DNA from: Bacteroidia bacterium
Lineage (GTDB): Bacteria; Bacteroidota; Bacteroidia; Cytophagales; Cyclobacteriaceae
Reading direction: 5' to 3'
Length of the DNA: 64,000 nucleotides
Assembly (NCBI GenBank): GCA_030425425.1
Contig: JAUIAO010000008.1
Location: 1 to 64,000, forward strand
Shown here piece by piece: positions 36,240 through 44,285 of this stretch. The notes under the pieces are model-generated. The model had not been told where the DNA came from. It was given only the letters and a program-made list of their open reading frames with translations, and ran no database searches. How positions within the stretch are numbered: position 1 is the stretch's first letter; each line of letters begins with the position of its first letter. Position numbers and translations under genes: made by a program.

Positions 36240-37007
36240 TTATTGTATAATCCTGCAATTTTCGAGAATAATTTCGTATTTATAGCCAGCGCCAAAGTCT
36301 TTATTGACTGCCAGTGTTCCCATCATGGTGACGGTATGACCTTCCGGTATCATTTGATCTGTGGTCAACACAAAGTCGTAATCCGTATCACTGTTGTCTT
36401 TGAGGTGCACCCAATTACGTTGCATGATGTTCGGGTTGATTTTGGTACAGGTACCAGTCACTTGTACTTCCTTGCCAGCATATGATGAAGGGTTTTTTAC
36501 CAGTTCGGCGATGGGCACAGATCCTGTGGCAAGCTTCACGTCACCTATTTCAGTGTTATTTTTGGCGGTAGTCGCTTGCTTGCCAGACTGCTGGCTGGCG
36601 TGATTAGATGCGACCAGATTGTTGACCAAATACATCTGATCAAAAACTCTATTATATTCCTTGCTTTCAAAATTGGTCTTGAGCAATCCATTTTTATAAA
36701 AGTATATTCCACCAATTTCGATATCCATCAGAGCGGTAGCGATCCAGTATTCCTGATTGGTTTTGAGGTTTTTCACCCGCAGATAGACATATTTTGAGGT
36801 GGGCAATTGTTCTATGACCACCACCTGATTTACTGAGGTTACGGCTCCTTCAGTGCCGTGCATTTCTATAGGTTCTTTGAGCTTGTCAAATTTGAAGTTT
36901 GTTTTTTCCTCCGTAGTACTGCTTTCTGTTTGATCGACCACTTTCGGTCTGTTGCAGCTAGTCATCATTATGGCCACAGCCAAGATTAAGAATTGTAATT
37001 TATACAT
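36240..37007 (-). CDS. Lipoprotein with two OB-fold-like halves (NrfJ-like)
   Basis: This 255-residue lipoprotein has signal MYKLQFLILAVAIMMTSC (lipid Cys18). The first half (about 55-130; YVYLRVKNLKTNQEYWIAT, FESKEYNRVFDQMYLV) resembles the small NrfJ-type OB proteins, and the second half (about 165-255; YAGKEVQVTGTCTKINPNIM, RNWVHLKD) is a related OB domain. NrfJ is known from the Wolinella nrfHAIJ operon, where NrfI is a CcsBA-type synthase. The same pairing occurs here, 16 bp upstream of ccsBA. A role as periplasmic helper in heme attachment or cytochrome handling is inference. Confidence 0.65.
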   Translation of the reverse strand: MYKLQFLILAVAIMMTSCNRPKVVDQTESSTTEEKTNFKFDKLKEPIEMHGTEGAVTSVNQVVVIEQLPTSKYVYLRVKNLKTNQEYWIATALMDIEIGGIYFYKNGLLKTNFESKEYNRVFDQMYLVNNLVASNHASQQSGKQATTAKNNTEIGDVKLATGSVPIAELVKNPSSYAGKEVQVTGTCTKINPNIMQRNWVHLKDNSDTDYDFVLTTDQMIPEGHTVTMMGTLAVNKDFGAGYKYEIILENCRIIQ

Positions 37008-37034
37008 GAGTGATTGAAGGTTTCTGTATGCGAA

Positions 37035-38630
37035 TTAATTGCCAAATCTTTTAATTACCTGAAGGTTTACCCGATAATTTTGATCAAACTCGTTGAATGA
37101 ATATTCACCAAGAACACCAAGGCTGAGCTTATCGTTCAACCGATAATTTACTTTACTTCCAAAATAATGATGAGCCGTAAGCTGACCTTCAAAACCAATA
37201 GATGTGTATCTAACCAATCTATAATAGGTGTAGGTTCTGAGCTTTTTCTGAAAGAAATTATTTCTGTAGCTGGCAGATGCAGATTCACTGCTCACGCTTC
37301 TGCCATCGTTTCTATTGTAGTATACACTGACACTTCCAGGTACGAATGGTAATTTATTGATCGTTACGTTTCCTCCCATGCTGGCAAAGTTGGCCTGATC
37401 CCGATTCCGCGAATTGTAATTGAGACCAAGGAAAATATTCTTGTTGAGTCGATAATTTACACGTGTCCGCCAGCCGGTGGTCACATAGTCGTTTAGTAGC
37501 AACCTTTCAATGTCCAGCTGGTAGGATTCATAATAGATCACCCTTTTTCTTTGGTCATAAGATACCATAAAAGAAAGCGCACTATTCAAACGGTACCTGG
37601 CACTTGCGAAAAGATTGGTGAGTCGCGCCCCGGTTTTCAAAGAATCTATGTTCCCATTGTAGAGGTCCAGTTCAGACGAAACGAAAAGGCTGAGTTTCCG
37701 AAACAATGTGCTTTGGTGCTGTAGATAAGTATATTGTCGATCGATATTACCTCGGTTTCTTTGATCGATAATTCCAATAGTAGAAGTAGTCTGAATGGTT
37801 TTTCTGTTTCCTAGTGATATGGCTGTAAAAGCTCCCAGCTGACCTTGATCTGTGTTTAAGCCAAAATCATATAGGTCCGGTTTGAATCCGGCAATAGCAC
37901 CAACGGAGACTTTCCCAAATGATTTTTCTAGCTGAAGGCCATCAACCGGCCCAATACTGGACATATTTCTGTTGATACTTCTTCCCACTGAGGCTTTGAA
38001 CAACTTAGGGTTATCATAATTCAGAGCCAGATTATACACACGCACACGATTGTCAGAGGTAGTTTGTAAGCCTTGCTGAAAGATCTGATTAATATATAAA
38101 TAAGATTCAAATGAAAAGTCTGAACCCTGAATATGATCTATATCCAGTCTTGCTCGTTCCATGATTCGGTGTGTTGATGAATTGTTGTTTGCACCGAAAG
38201 TGCTGTAACTAGCCGCTGATAGCCTTCCCGAAACTCGTTGCTGGTCACGAAGATTAACTTTTACCTTTTCAGGAATGTCCTTTTCTTCATTCTGTTCGAT
38301 AGACTGCTCGTCCGTTTCTTCCGGTGTTACTTCTTGCACCGTGCGGAAGTATAAAACCTTCTGACCTTTGGAGACGGAGACACCAGATAAAGCTTCGCAT
38401 ACGAGCGACAGAGAGGATTTAGCTGTCACGATGAGCAGAGGGGTGTTTTGATCGCTGAGGTATAGAGTGTCACCTATCGAAACCTCAGAAGCACCATCAA
38501 TCTTCACATAGATGTTCTGCGAGGTAACAAACGATATTGTTCCCTCCGTGGATTGGCTTTGCCCGAAAACTGGACTATTCATAAGGATTCCAATCCAACC
38601 AATTATCGCTATTAGATTATTCTTTTTCAT
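37035..38630 (-). CDS. Outer-membrane beta-barrel protein of the cytochrome operon
   Basis: The ATG at 38630 gives 531 residues; its A is the last base of the upstream gene's TGA (TGATG). A signal peptide (1-24, VFGQ) is followed by a small N-terminal beta domain (about 25-100, SH3-like), an acidic linker (about 100-125), and about 400 residues of alternating amphipathic strands (for example RVRVYNLALNYDNPKLFKAS, GWRTRVNYRLNKNIFLGLNY) ending in VNLQVIKRFGN. No homology to MtrB-type porins can be claimed by eye. Its place directly after three multiheme cytochromes makes it a candidate sheath that lets electrons or a substrate cross the outer membrane. Confidence 0.72.
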   Translation of the reverse strand: MKKNNLIAIIGWIGILMNSPVFGQSQSTEGTISFVTSQNIYVKIDGASEVSIGDTLYLSDQNTPLLIVTAKSSLSLVCEALSGVSVSKGQKVLYFRTVQEVTPEETDEQSIEQNEEKDIPEKVKVNLRDQQRVSGRLSAASYSTFGANNNSSTHRIMERARLDIDHIQGSDFSFESYLYINQIFQQGLQTTSDNRVRVYNLALNYDNPKLFKASVGRSINRNMSSIGPVDGLQLEKSFGKVSVGAIAGFKPDLYDFGLNTDQGQLGAFTAISLGNRKTIQTTSTIGIIDQRNRGNIDRQYTYLQHQSTLFRKLSLFVSSELDLYNGNIDSLKTGARLTNLFASARYRLNSALSFMVSYDQRKRVIYYESYQLDIERLLLNDYVTTGWRTRVNYRLNKNIFLGLNYNSRNRDQANFASMGGNVTINKLPFVPGSVSVYYNRNDGRSVSSESASASYRNNFFQKKLRTYTYYRLVRYTSIGFEGQLTAHHYFGSKVNYRLNDKLSLGVLGEYSFNEFDQNYRVNLQVIKRFGN

Positions 38631-40330
38631 CAATCATCTCCGTCTGGGTGACAAGCAAAGCAGGCGTTGCTTTCATATACATAATTTCTTCTGCCTCGGT
38701 GTTCATCGTCCATTTTTGATTGTCTATGCTCATGGCAGTCTATACAGCTGAAAGTATCATATGTCTGATCTACATGGCATTCATAGCAGCTGTTCCATTC
38801 GCCGCGGTGGTTTCCTCTGTAAATCGGGAAATATTGACTGTCATGATCCCTGAAGCTTGCTGGTGTCCAGCCTGAGCTAGTGCTATGGCAAGAGGCACAA
38901 TCGGTATTAAACCCGGAAGATGAATGGTTTGGATCTGAGGTTTGATTGTAATCATCGATATGGCACGAAACACATTCGCTGCTGGCATCAGCATATGAGC
39001 CGGTATTGTGGCATTCGGTGCATGATGAGATATTATGAACCCCTGTCAGTGGAAACTGAGTATGCAATGATGAAGGGAAATCGGCAGGCATCCATCCCGG
39101 ATTGGTAGTATGACAATTAATACAATCTGTGCCGATATTTACTTCTGTATGGTTAGGGTTGGTCGTATTGAGATAGTCTGTCTGGTGACACGTGCTACAC
39201 TCGTTACTAATGGCGGTATATTCTCCAGAAGTGTGACACTCTGTGCATGTGCTGATGTCATGACCTAGTGTCAGAGGAAAACTACTGTGAAACTCACCAT
39301 CACCACCAAGAGTAGATTTCCATCCTATATCCGTGGTATGACAATCTGTACAACTAGTCCCAAAATTGGCTCGAAGATGATCAGGGTTCTCTGTTCTATT
39401 GAAATCCTCAACATGGCAGGAAATACACTCCGAAGAAATATCTGAATAGTCGTTGGTGTTGTGACATTCTGCACAATCCTGGATATTGTGACCTCCGGTA
39501 AGAGGGAAAAAGTCATGAAATATCTCGCCGCCCATAGTAGTCGGGCTCCATCCTGGTAATGTACTGTGACAACTCGCGCAATTCATGTCGAAATTGGCTG
39601 CCTGATGGTTTGGGTTGATAGTGTTATTATAATCTTTCAGGTGACAATCCACGCATTCTGAGGAGAGGCCTTCATAGGTTCCTGGAGTGTGGCATTCGTT
39701 GCAATCTGCAATATCATGCCCCTGAGTCAAAGGAAAAAAGTCATGGAACAGACCTCCGGGTGACCAAACTTCAGTAGTAGGTAAATGACATTCTATGCAT
39801 TCAGTAGAGAATCCTGATTCGATGTGGTTTGGCTCTGTGGTTGCCTGAAAATCAGCCATATGGCAATCTGCACATTCTCCACCCACTCTGTTCCATTGCA
39901 AGGTGTTTTGCGAAGTGTGGCATTCTGCGCATGAAATCTGATCATGTACCCCAAAGAGCGGGAAGCCGTTTTGTTCATGCAGTTCTGGAATGATATCTAC
40001 GAGCCATGTTTCCGTAGTGTGACATCTGATACAATCATTGCCTACTGTCATGCTGTGTACATCTGTATGGCAAGATGCACATTGATTGGGTGCCGCAGAA
40101 AAAACCAGCGTTTCGTGGCAACTGATACAGCTGGTCTCGCTATGCTGGCCATCTAATATAAAACCAGTAGTATCGTGTTGGAACCCTGTGTTTCTAAAAT
40201 CAACTTCCCAACTCTCAGAAGTATGACATGAATTGCAATCAGCTTTAAATGAATCTCCATGAGGGTTTTGGGCCTGCAATGCCATATTGGCAAAAAGTTG
40301 AATCAATATATAAACCTTAAAATATTTCAT
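38630..40330 (-). CDS. 22-heme c-type cytochrome with amplified three-heme modules
   Basis: This 566-residue exported protein (signal 1-20, LQAQ) has 22 CxxCH motifs. After an N-terminal four-heme part (to residue 104), five modules of 75-76 residues start at Cys134, 210, 286, 362 and 437. Each holds three hemes in the order CxECH, CxxCH followed by a DYNxTxNPNH-type stretch, and CxxCHTTxxGW, then FFPLTxGH. A three-heme cap follows (HRGEWNSC, CHEHRQSKMDDEHRG, CHPDGDD). It lies 6 bp after the 13-heme paralogue gene and overlaps the barrel gene by one base. It is probably periplasmic or surface-exposed and moves electrons along a heme wire. Confidence 0.9.
   Translation of the reverse strand: MKYFKVYILIQLFANMALQAQNPHGDSFKADCNSCHTSESWEVDFRNTGFQHDTTGFILDGQHSETSCISCHETLVFSAAPNQCASCHTDVHSMTVGNDCIRCHTTETWLVDIIPELHEQNGFPLFGVHDQISCAECHTSQNTLQWNRVGGECADCHMADFQATTEPNHIESGFSTECIECHLPTTEVWSPGGLFHDFFPLTQGHDIADCNECHTPGTYEGLSSECVDCHLKDYNNTINPNHQAANFDMNCASCHSTLPGWSPTTMGGEIFHDFFPLTGGHNIQDCAECHNTNDYSDISSECISCHVEDFNRTENPDHLRANFGTSCTDCHTTDIGWKSTLGGDGEFHSSFPLTLGHDISTCTECHTSGEYTAISNECSTCHQTDYLNTTNPNHTEVNIGTDCINCHTTNPGWMPADFPSSLHTQFPLTGVHNISSCTECHNTGSYADASSECVSCHIDDYNQTSDPNHSSSGFNTDCASCHSTSSGWTPASFRDHDSQYFPIYRGNHRGEWNSCYECHVDQTYDTFSCIDCHEHRQSKMDDEHRGRRNYVYESNACFACHPDGDD
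38789..39931 (-). repeat. Five tandem ~228-bp three-heme modules inside the 22-heme cytochrome gene
   Basis: Modules correspond to residues 134-209, 210-285, 286-361, 362-436 and 437-514. The neighbouring 13-heme gene has only two such modules (Cys133 and Cys208). The difference in length between the two proteins (225 residues) and in heme count (9) equals three modules exactly. Confidence 0.85.
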
Positions 40331-40336
40331 TGGCTT

Positions 40337-41362
40337 TTAATCATCCTCCTTTCCATCTGGGTGGCACGAATAGCAGGCATTGCTTTCATAAACATAGTTT
40401 CTTACTTCTCCTCGATGCTCATCATCCATCTTGGATTGGCGATGCTCATGACATTCCAGGCAGCTGAAAATACTATAATCAGACTCGGTCACATGACAGT
40501 CAAAGCAGCTATTCCATTCTCCTCTATGTTCTCCTGAGTAGATCGGGAAGAAATCCGAATCGTGTTGTCTAAAGCTTGCCGGACTCCAGCCTGGTGCTGT
40601 GGTATGGCAAAGCACGCAATCCGTATTGAACCCCGACGTTTGATGGTTGGGGTTGCTGGTGGAGTTGTATGCGTCCAGATGGCAGTTTACACAATCATCC
40701 GTAATCCCATCGAAAGTAGGAGAGATGTGACAATCAAAGCAATTGGCAATGTCATGGCCTTTCGTCAATGGAAAAAACTGATGGCTATTACCGCCGGACC
40801 ACTGATCTTCGGTAGGTAAATGACATGTGATACAATCTGTGTCAAAACCAGATTCTATGTGATTTGGATTGGTGGTTTGGTTGTAATCAGTCATGTGGCA
40901 TTCTATACATTCGCCACCTAGCCTGTTCCATTGCAAATTATTACCAGCCTCATGGCAATCTGTACAGGATATCAAATCATGGGCCCCAAAGAGCGGGAAA
41001 CCATTCTGCTCGTGCAATTCTGGAATATTATCTACTAGCCAGCTTTCTGTACTATGACATCTCATACAATCATCGCCTACAGTCATGGCATGCACATCTG
41101 TATGGCAAGAAGCACATGCCTGGCTAACCTCAGGAAATTCTAAAGTCTTGTGACAATCCATACAGCTGATAGACTGGTGCTGGCCAGTCAAAGAGAAGTT
41201 TGTAGTATCGTGATTGAACAATATGTCATCAACACTGACTTTCCATCCGTCAGGAGTATGGCAGGTATTGCAGTCCACTTTGAAACCCTCACCGTGGGGG
41301 TTTTGCGCATGCGCAAAAAGCATAGACGCCATGAGGCTTATTATGAGTGACAATCTATACAT
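40337..41362 (-). CDS. 13-heme c-type cytochrome
   Basis: This 341-residue exported protein (signal 1-19, AHAQ) has 13 CxxCH motifs, one per 26 residues. It is clearly paralogous to the 22-heme protein from end to end: the same QNPHG start of the mature protein, the same four-heme head, two three-heme modules (from Cys133 and Cys208) instead of five, and the same CHEHRQSKMDDEHRG ... CHPDG tail. The start overlaps the end of the 20-heme gene by 22 bp. The heme ligands besides CxxCH are probably the His in FxH and GxH motifs that precede several hemes. Confidence 0.9.
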   Translation of the reverse strand: MYRLSLIISLMASMLFAHAQNPHGEGFKVDCNTCHTPDGWKVSVDDILFNHDTTNFSLTGQHQSISCMDCHKTLEFPEVSQACASCHTDVHAMTVGDDCMRCHSTESWLVDNIPELHEQNGFPLFGAHDLISCTDCHEAGNNLQWNRLGGECIECHMTDYNQTTNPNHIESGFDTDCITCHLPTEDQWSGGNSHQFFPLTKGHDIANCFDCHISPTFDGITDDCVNCHLDAYNSTSNPNHQTSGFNTDCVLCHTTAPGWSPASFRQHDSDFFPIYSGEHRGEWNSCFDCHVTESDYSIFSCLECHEHRQSKMDDEHRGEVRNYVYESNACYSCHPDGKEDD

Positions 41363-42948
41363 GCGAATTGTTGAATTTTGTATTCTATCCTTTCCTGACC
41401 ATCAATGAAAGTAGGTTTATGGCACTCCTTGCAGTCTACTTTGGCATGTTCCCCATCCAGCGGAAATTCTGTATTGCTATGATCAAAGCTGTTCGCATTC
41501 CATTCCATAGCTGTAGTATGACAATTGGTACAGCTGAAAGAACCAACCGGACCAAATTGGTTACCATGGATATTTTCATGGCAGGTAGAACACTCGGTAT
41601 TGAGTCCATTAAACACCTGGCCAAAGTCTGCCAGCGATTCGTCTCTGAAGTGACATTCCCGACAGCTGATTTCCCCGTGCTTTCCTTCAAGAGGCCAATC
41701 CGTGTTATTATGATCAAAGTCTACTGAGGCCCAGCTTTCCGTATTATGACAAGAGGTACAGTCATTATCCGGATAAAATTTATCCGTGATTTTATCTCGA
41801 TGAATGTTTTCATGACAGTCCACACATGACTCACCAATACTTCTAAAATGCCATTTCTCATCTGCTTCATCTATATGACAGGCAAAACATGGAGTAGCCA
41901 TGTGAGCGCCTTCCAAGGCGAATCGAGAAGCATTGTGCTCTTCAAAACCGAAGAGGGTGTAATCAAATTTTTTCTCTAAAGTGTGACATTCCTTACAATC
42001 GGGAGATTGTCCATTTTCAATAAATTCTCCTTCATGATAATCTTCGTGACAGTCTTTGCATTCATTGAAACTTAGAGGATCTGTGTTGTTGCCAGTAGTA
42101 TGACATTCTTTACAGTCTACCTGTATATGCAGTCCCTCCAGCGGATAATTGGTTAGGTCGTGATTAAAATTTTCTGGAGCGGTGGTCAGTTTGAAACTGT
42201 TTTCATTGTGACAGTCCAGACAATTGAGGCCAAACTTTCCTTCATGCACATCGTCATGACAGTTGATACATTGTGAAAACTCCAGACCGGTAAACACCTG
42301 GAAGTCTTTGCCATTTCGCTGAGTCATTTCATGACATTCCTTGCAATCCACTTCATTGTGAGCACCTTTTAGTACAAAATTGGCATTATTATGATCGAAT
42401 TTTGGTGCAGGTCTCCATTCATCGAAACCATGGCATTCTATACAGTCGTTGGTGAGTGTTTCCTGATGGAAATCCTCATGACAACTCAGGCACTCCTCAT
42501 TCATCCCGAGGAATGTATTCTCGAGTTTACGGATTTCCGGATTCGCTATATTTTCTGATTGATGGCAATCACGGCACTCGATTACATGGTGCTGACCTTC
42601 CAGTTCATATCCGGTTAGTAAGTGGTCAAAGTTTTCTTGATCAAATTTGGTAGCATCAAATTCTTGTCCGTGATGTTCGCTATGACACTCTGCACAAGAT
42701 TTATTTTCTACTTCGACTGAAGCATGATATCCACGATTTTCATCTAATAAGAAAGAAATTTCCTGATGGCAATCCAGGCATTTCTGATTCACAATTTGTT
42801 TGCCCAGCGTATGGCATTCCGTACAATTCGAGATGCCTTCCAGATCACTATGCGCAGCGGATAATTTACCGGGAGACAATTGTCCAAAAACGCTCATCGA
42901 CCAAAGAATCGGGCTCAAAAGGGCGATATTTAATAGTAGCCGTTTCAA
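41341..42948 (-). CDS. 20-heme c-type cytochrome
   Basis: This 535-residue exported protein (signal 1-22, VFGQ) has 20 CxxCH motifs. Six times the pattern FxH-x2-(T/A)-x-aromatic-x-L-x-G-x-H precedes a CxxCH by about five residues (for example FDHNNTDWPLEGKH, FNHDLTNYPLEGLH); those His are good candidates for distal heme ligands. The same pattern occurs once near the start of each of the two smaller cytochromes. The start codon is TTG in a TTGA overlap with the upstream gene's stop; the next Met is inside the signal peptide, so TTG is likely real. It is the first cytochrome after the inner-membrane proteins, hence probably the first periplasmic acceptor. Confidence 0.9.
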   Translation of the reverse strand: MKRLLLNIALLSPILWSMSVFGQLSPGKLSAAHSDLEGISNCTECHTLGKQIVNQKCLDCHQEISFLLDENRGYHASVEVENKSCAECHSEHHGQEFDATKFDQENFDHLLTGYELEGQHHVIECRDCHQSENIANPEIRKLENTFLGMNEECLSCHEDFHQETLTNDCIECHGFDEWRPAPKFDHNNANFVLKGAHNEVDCKECHEMTQRNGKDFQVFTGLEFSQCINCHDDVHEGKFGLNCLDCHNENSFKLTTAPENFNHDLTNYPLEGLHIQVDCKECHTTGNNTDPLSFNECKDCHEDYHEGEFIENGQSPDCKECHTLEKKFDYTLFGFEEHNASRFALEGAHMATPCFACHIDEADEKWHFRSIGESCVDCHENIHRDKITDKFYPDNDCTSCHNTESWASVDFDHNNTDWPLEGKHGEISCRECHFRDESLADFGQVFNGLNTECSTCHENIHGNQFGPVGSFSCTNCHTTAMEWNANSFDHSNTEFPLDGEHAKVDCKECHKPTFIDGQERIEYKIQQFACIDCHS

Positions 42949-44285
42949 TGCTTTTTCATGATTTGACCAAAACGTTTCGTGATTGTCACGCCTGCATTTT
43001 CTAAAAATTTTGTCGGTAATTCTCCCCCGATGAAGATGTAAACCAAATCATTCTCAATACTCACCGCTTCTCCATTTTCCGCATTTACCTGAAGCTGGAT
43101 TTTGTCAGGCTCTATGCTGATCAGATTAGAATTGAAGAGCGGCTTCACATACCCCTTTTCAATTGCTTCATTGATTCTTTCCTGATTTTTGGGTTTGATC
43201 CGTGCAAACTTTTCTTTTCGATAACTGAGCGTGACTTCATTTTCCTCCATCAAAAGCATGGCCGATTCCACGGCAGAATCTCCACCGCCTACTACCATGA
43301 TTTTTTTACCGCTGATTCTCTCTGGTTCCAGTAGCTTGTATGCTACCTTTTCTGATTCTTCTCCTGGAATTCCCAGTTTTCTTGGGCTGCCTCTTCTTCC
43401 AATCGCAAGCAATACGTGGTTCGTTTGCCATTCTCTGCCATCGTTAGAGATCACTTTCAGACTATTGTCAACAAGTGGGGTGATCTTATCGACCTTCACA
43501 TGCTCCTCTATCTTTATTTCATTATTCGAAAGCGCCTCATTCCAGACTTTTAGCAGTTCAGATTTTGAAGTTTCATTGAATTTCACTTTTCCATAAAGTG
43601 GCAAATCCACCGGACGAGTCATCACTATTTTGGTTCTTGGAAAGTTAGAGACCGTTCCCCCAAGGCTATCCTGATCCAGCACTACCACATCCAGTCCATT
43701 TTTTTTGGCAGTAAGAGCACCTCCGATACCTGCAGGTCCAGCACCAATTATTACCAGGTCAGGTATTCCCTCAATCTTCTTTTTTGTGCTTTTGGCAATG
43801 TTTTCTACCGCTTGTTTTCCTTGCTCAATACTGTTTTTGATCAGTCCCATTCCTCCCAGTTCTCCAGCGATATAGATGCCACTGACGTTCGTTTCGTAAG
43901 TAGGCTTTACATGTGGTAGATCAACACCTCTGGTTGCTGTTCCTATTCTCAGTGTAATAGCCTCTACCGGACATGCATGAAAACACGCACCATGCCCTAT
44001 GCACGCACTGGCATTAATGGCGGTGGCTTTATCATCCACTATTCCCAGGATGTCTTGTTCCGGGCAAGCTTTGATGCAGGCTCCGCTACCGATACAGGTG
44101 TTGAGATCTATATGCGGATAAAGAGAAACTGGTTCAAACCGGCCTTCTGCCTTGGCAATGTTTACCTTTTGCTGGGTGAGCGAACTAGAGGATTTATTTT
44201 TTCTCAAATAGATCCAAACCACAATCAAACAAATGATTGCTACTATACCATAAATCAGTATTTCTTCTATCAGTAAGCCCATCAT
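42945..44285 (-). CDS. Membrane-anchored FAD/NAD(P) oxidoreductase with two variant ferredoxin motifs
   Basis: The ATG at 44285 gives 446 residues and overlaps the upstream stop as TGATG. It has one TM helix (about 7-27), a dicluster ferredoxin-like domain (58-115), then a thioredoxin-reductase-type fold with FAD loop GAGPAG (181-186) and NAD(P) loop GGGDS (333-337). Each ferredoxin motif lacks the second Cys: CIGSGAC-x3-CP (Cys64, Ser67, Cys70, Cys74) and CIGHGAC-x3-CP (Cys95, His98, Cys101, Cys105). The CxxC of thioredoxin reductase is absent. It would pass electrons between NAD(P)H and the membrane cytochrome b or the periplasmic cytochromes; direction is unknown. Confidence 0.85.
   Translation of the reverse strand: MMGLLIEEILIYGIVAIICLIVVWIYLRKNKSSSSLTQQKVNIAKAEGRFEPVSLYPHIDLNTCIGSGACIKACPEQDILGIVDDKATAINASACIGHGACFHACPVEAITLRIGTATRGVDLPHVKPTYETNVSGIYIAGELGGMGLIKNSIEQGKQAVENIAKSTKKKIEGIPDLVIIGAGPAGIGGALTAKKNGLDVVVLDQDSLGGTVSNFPRTKIVMTRPVDLPLYGKVKFNETSKSELLKVWNEALSNNEIKIEEHVKVDKITPLVDNSLKVISNDGREWQTNHVLLAIGRRGSPRKLGIPGEESEKVAYKLLEPERISGKKIMVVGGGDSAVESAMLLMEENEVTLSYRKEKFARIKPKNQERINEAIEKGYVKPLFNSNLISIEPDKIQLQVNAENGEAVSIENDLVYIFIGGELPTKFLENAGVTITKRFGQIMKKH

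Noticed and set aside
36224-36295. Upstream extension of ccsBA to 36295
   Set aside because: It would overlap the lipoprotein gene by 56 bp; the ATG at 36223 gives a clean 16-bp gap and a normal ResB start.
38630-42948. CxxCK heme motif of the NrfA type
   Set aside because: All 55 motifs counted in the three cytochromes end in His.
42945-44285. Thioredoxin reductase
   Set aside because: The fold is similar but the redox CxxC is missing and a TM anchor and ferredoxin domain are fused at the N-terminus.
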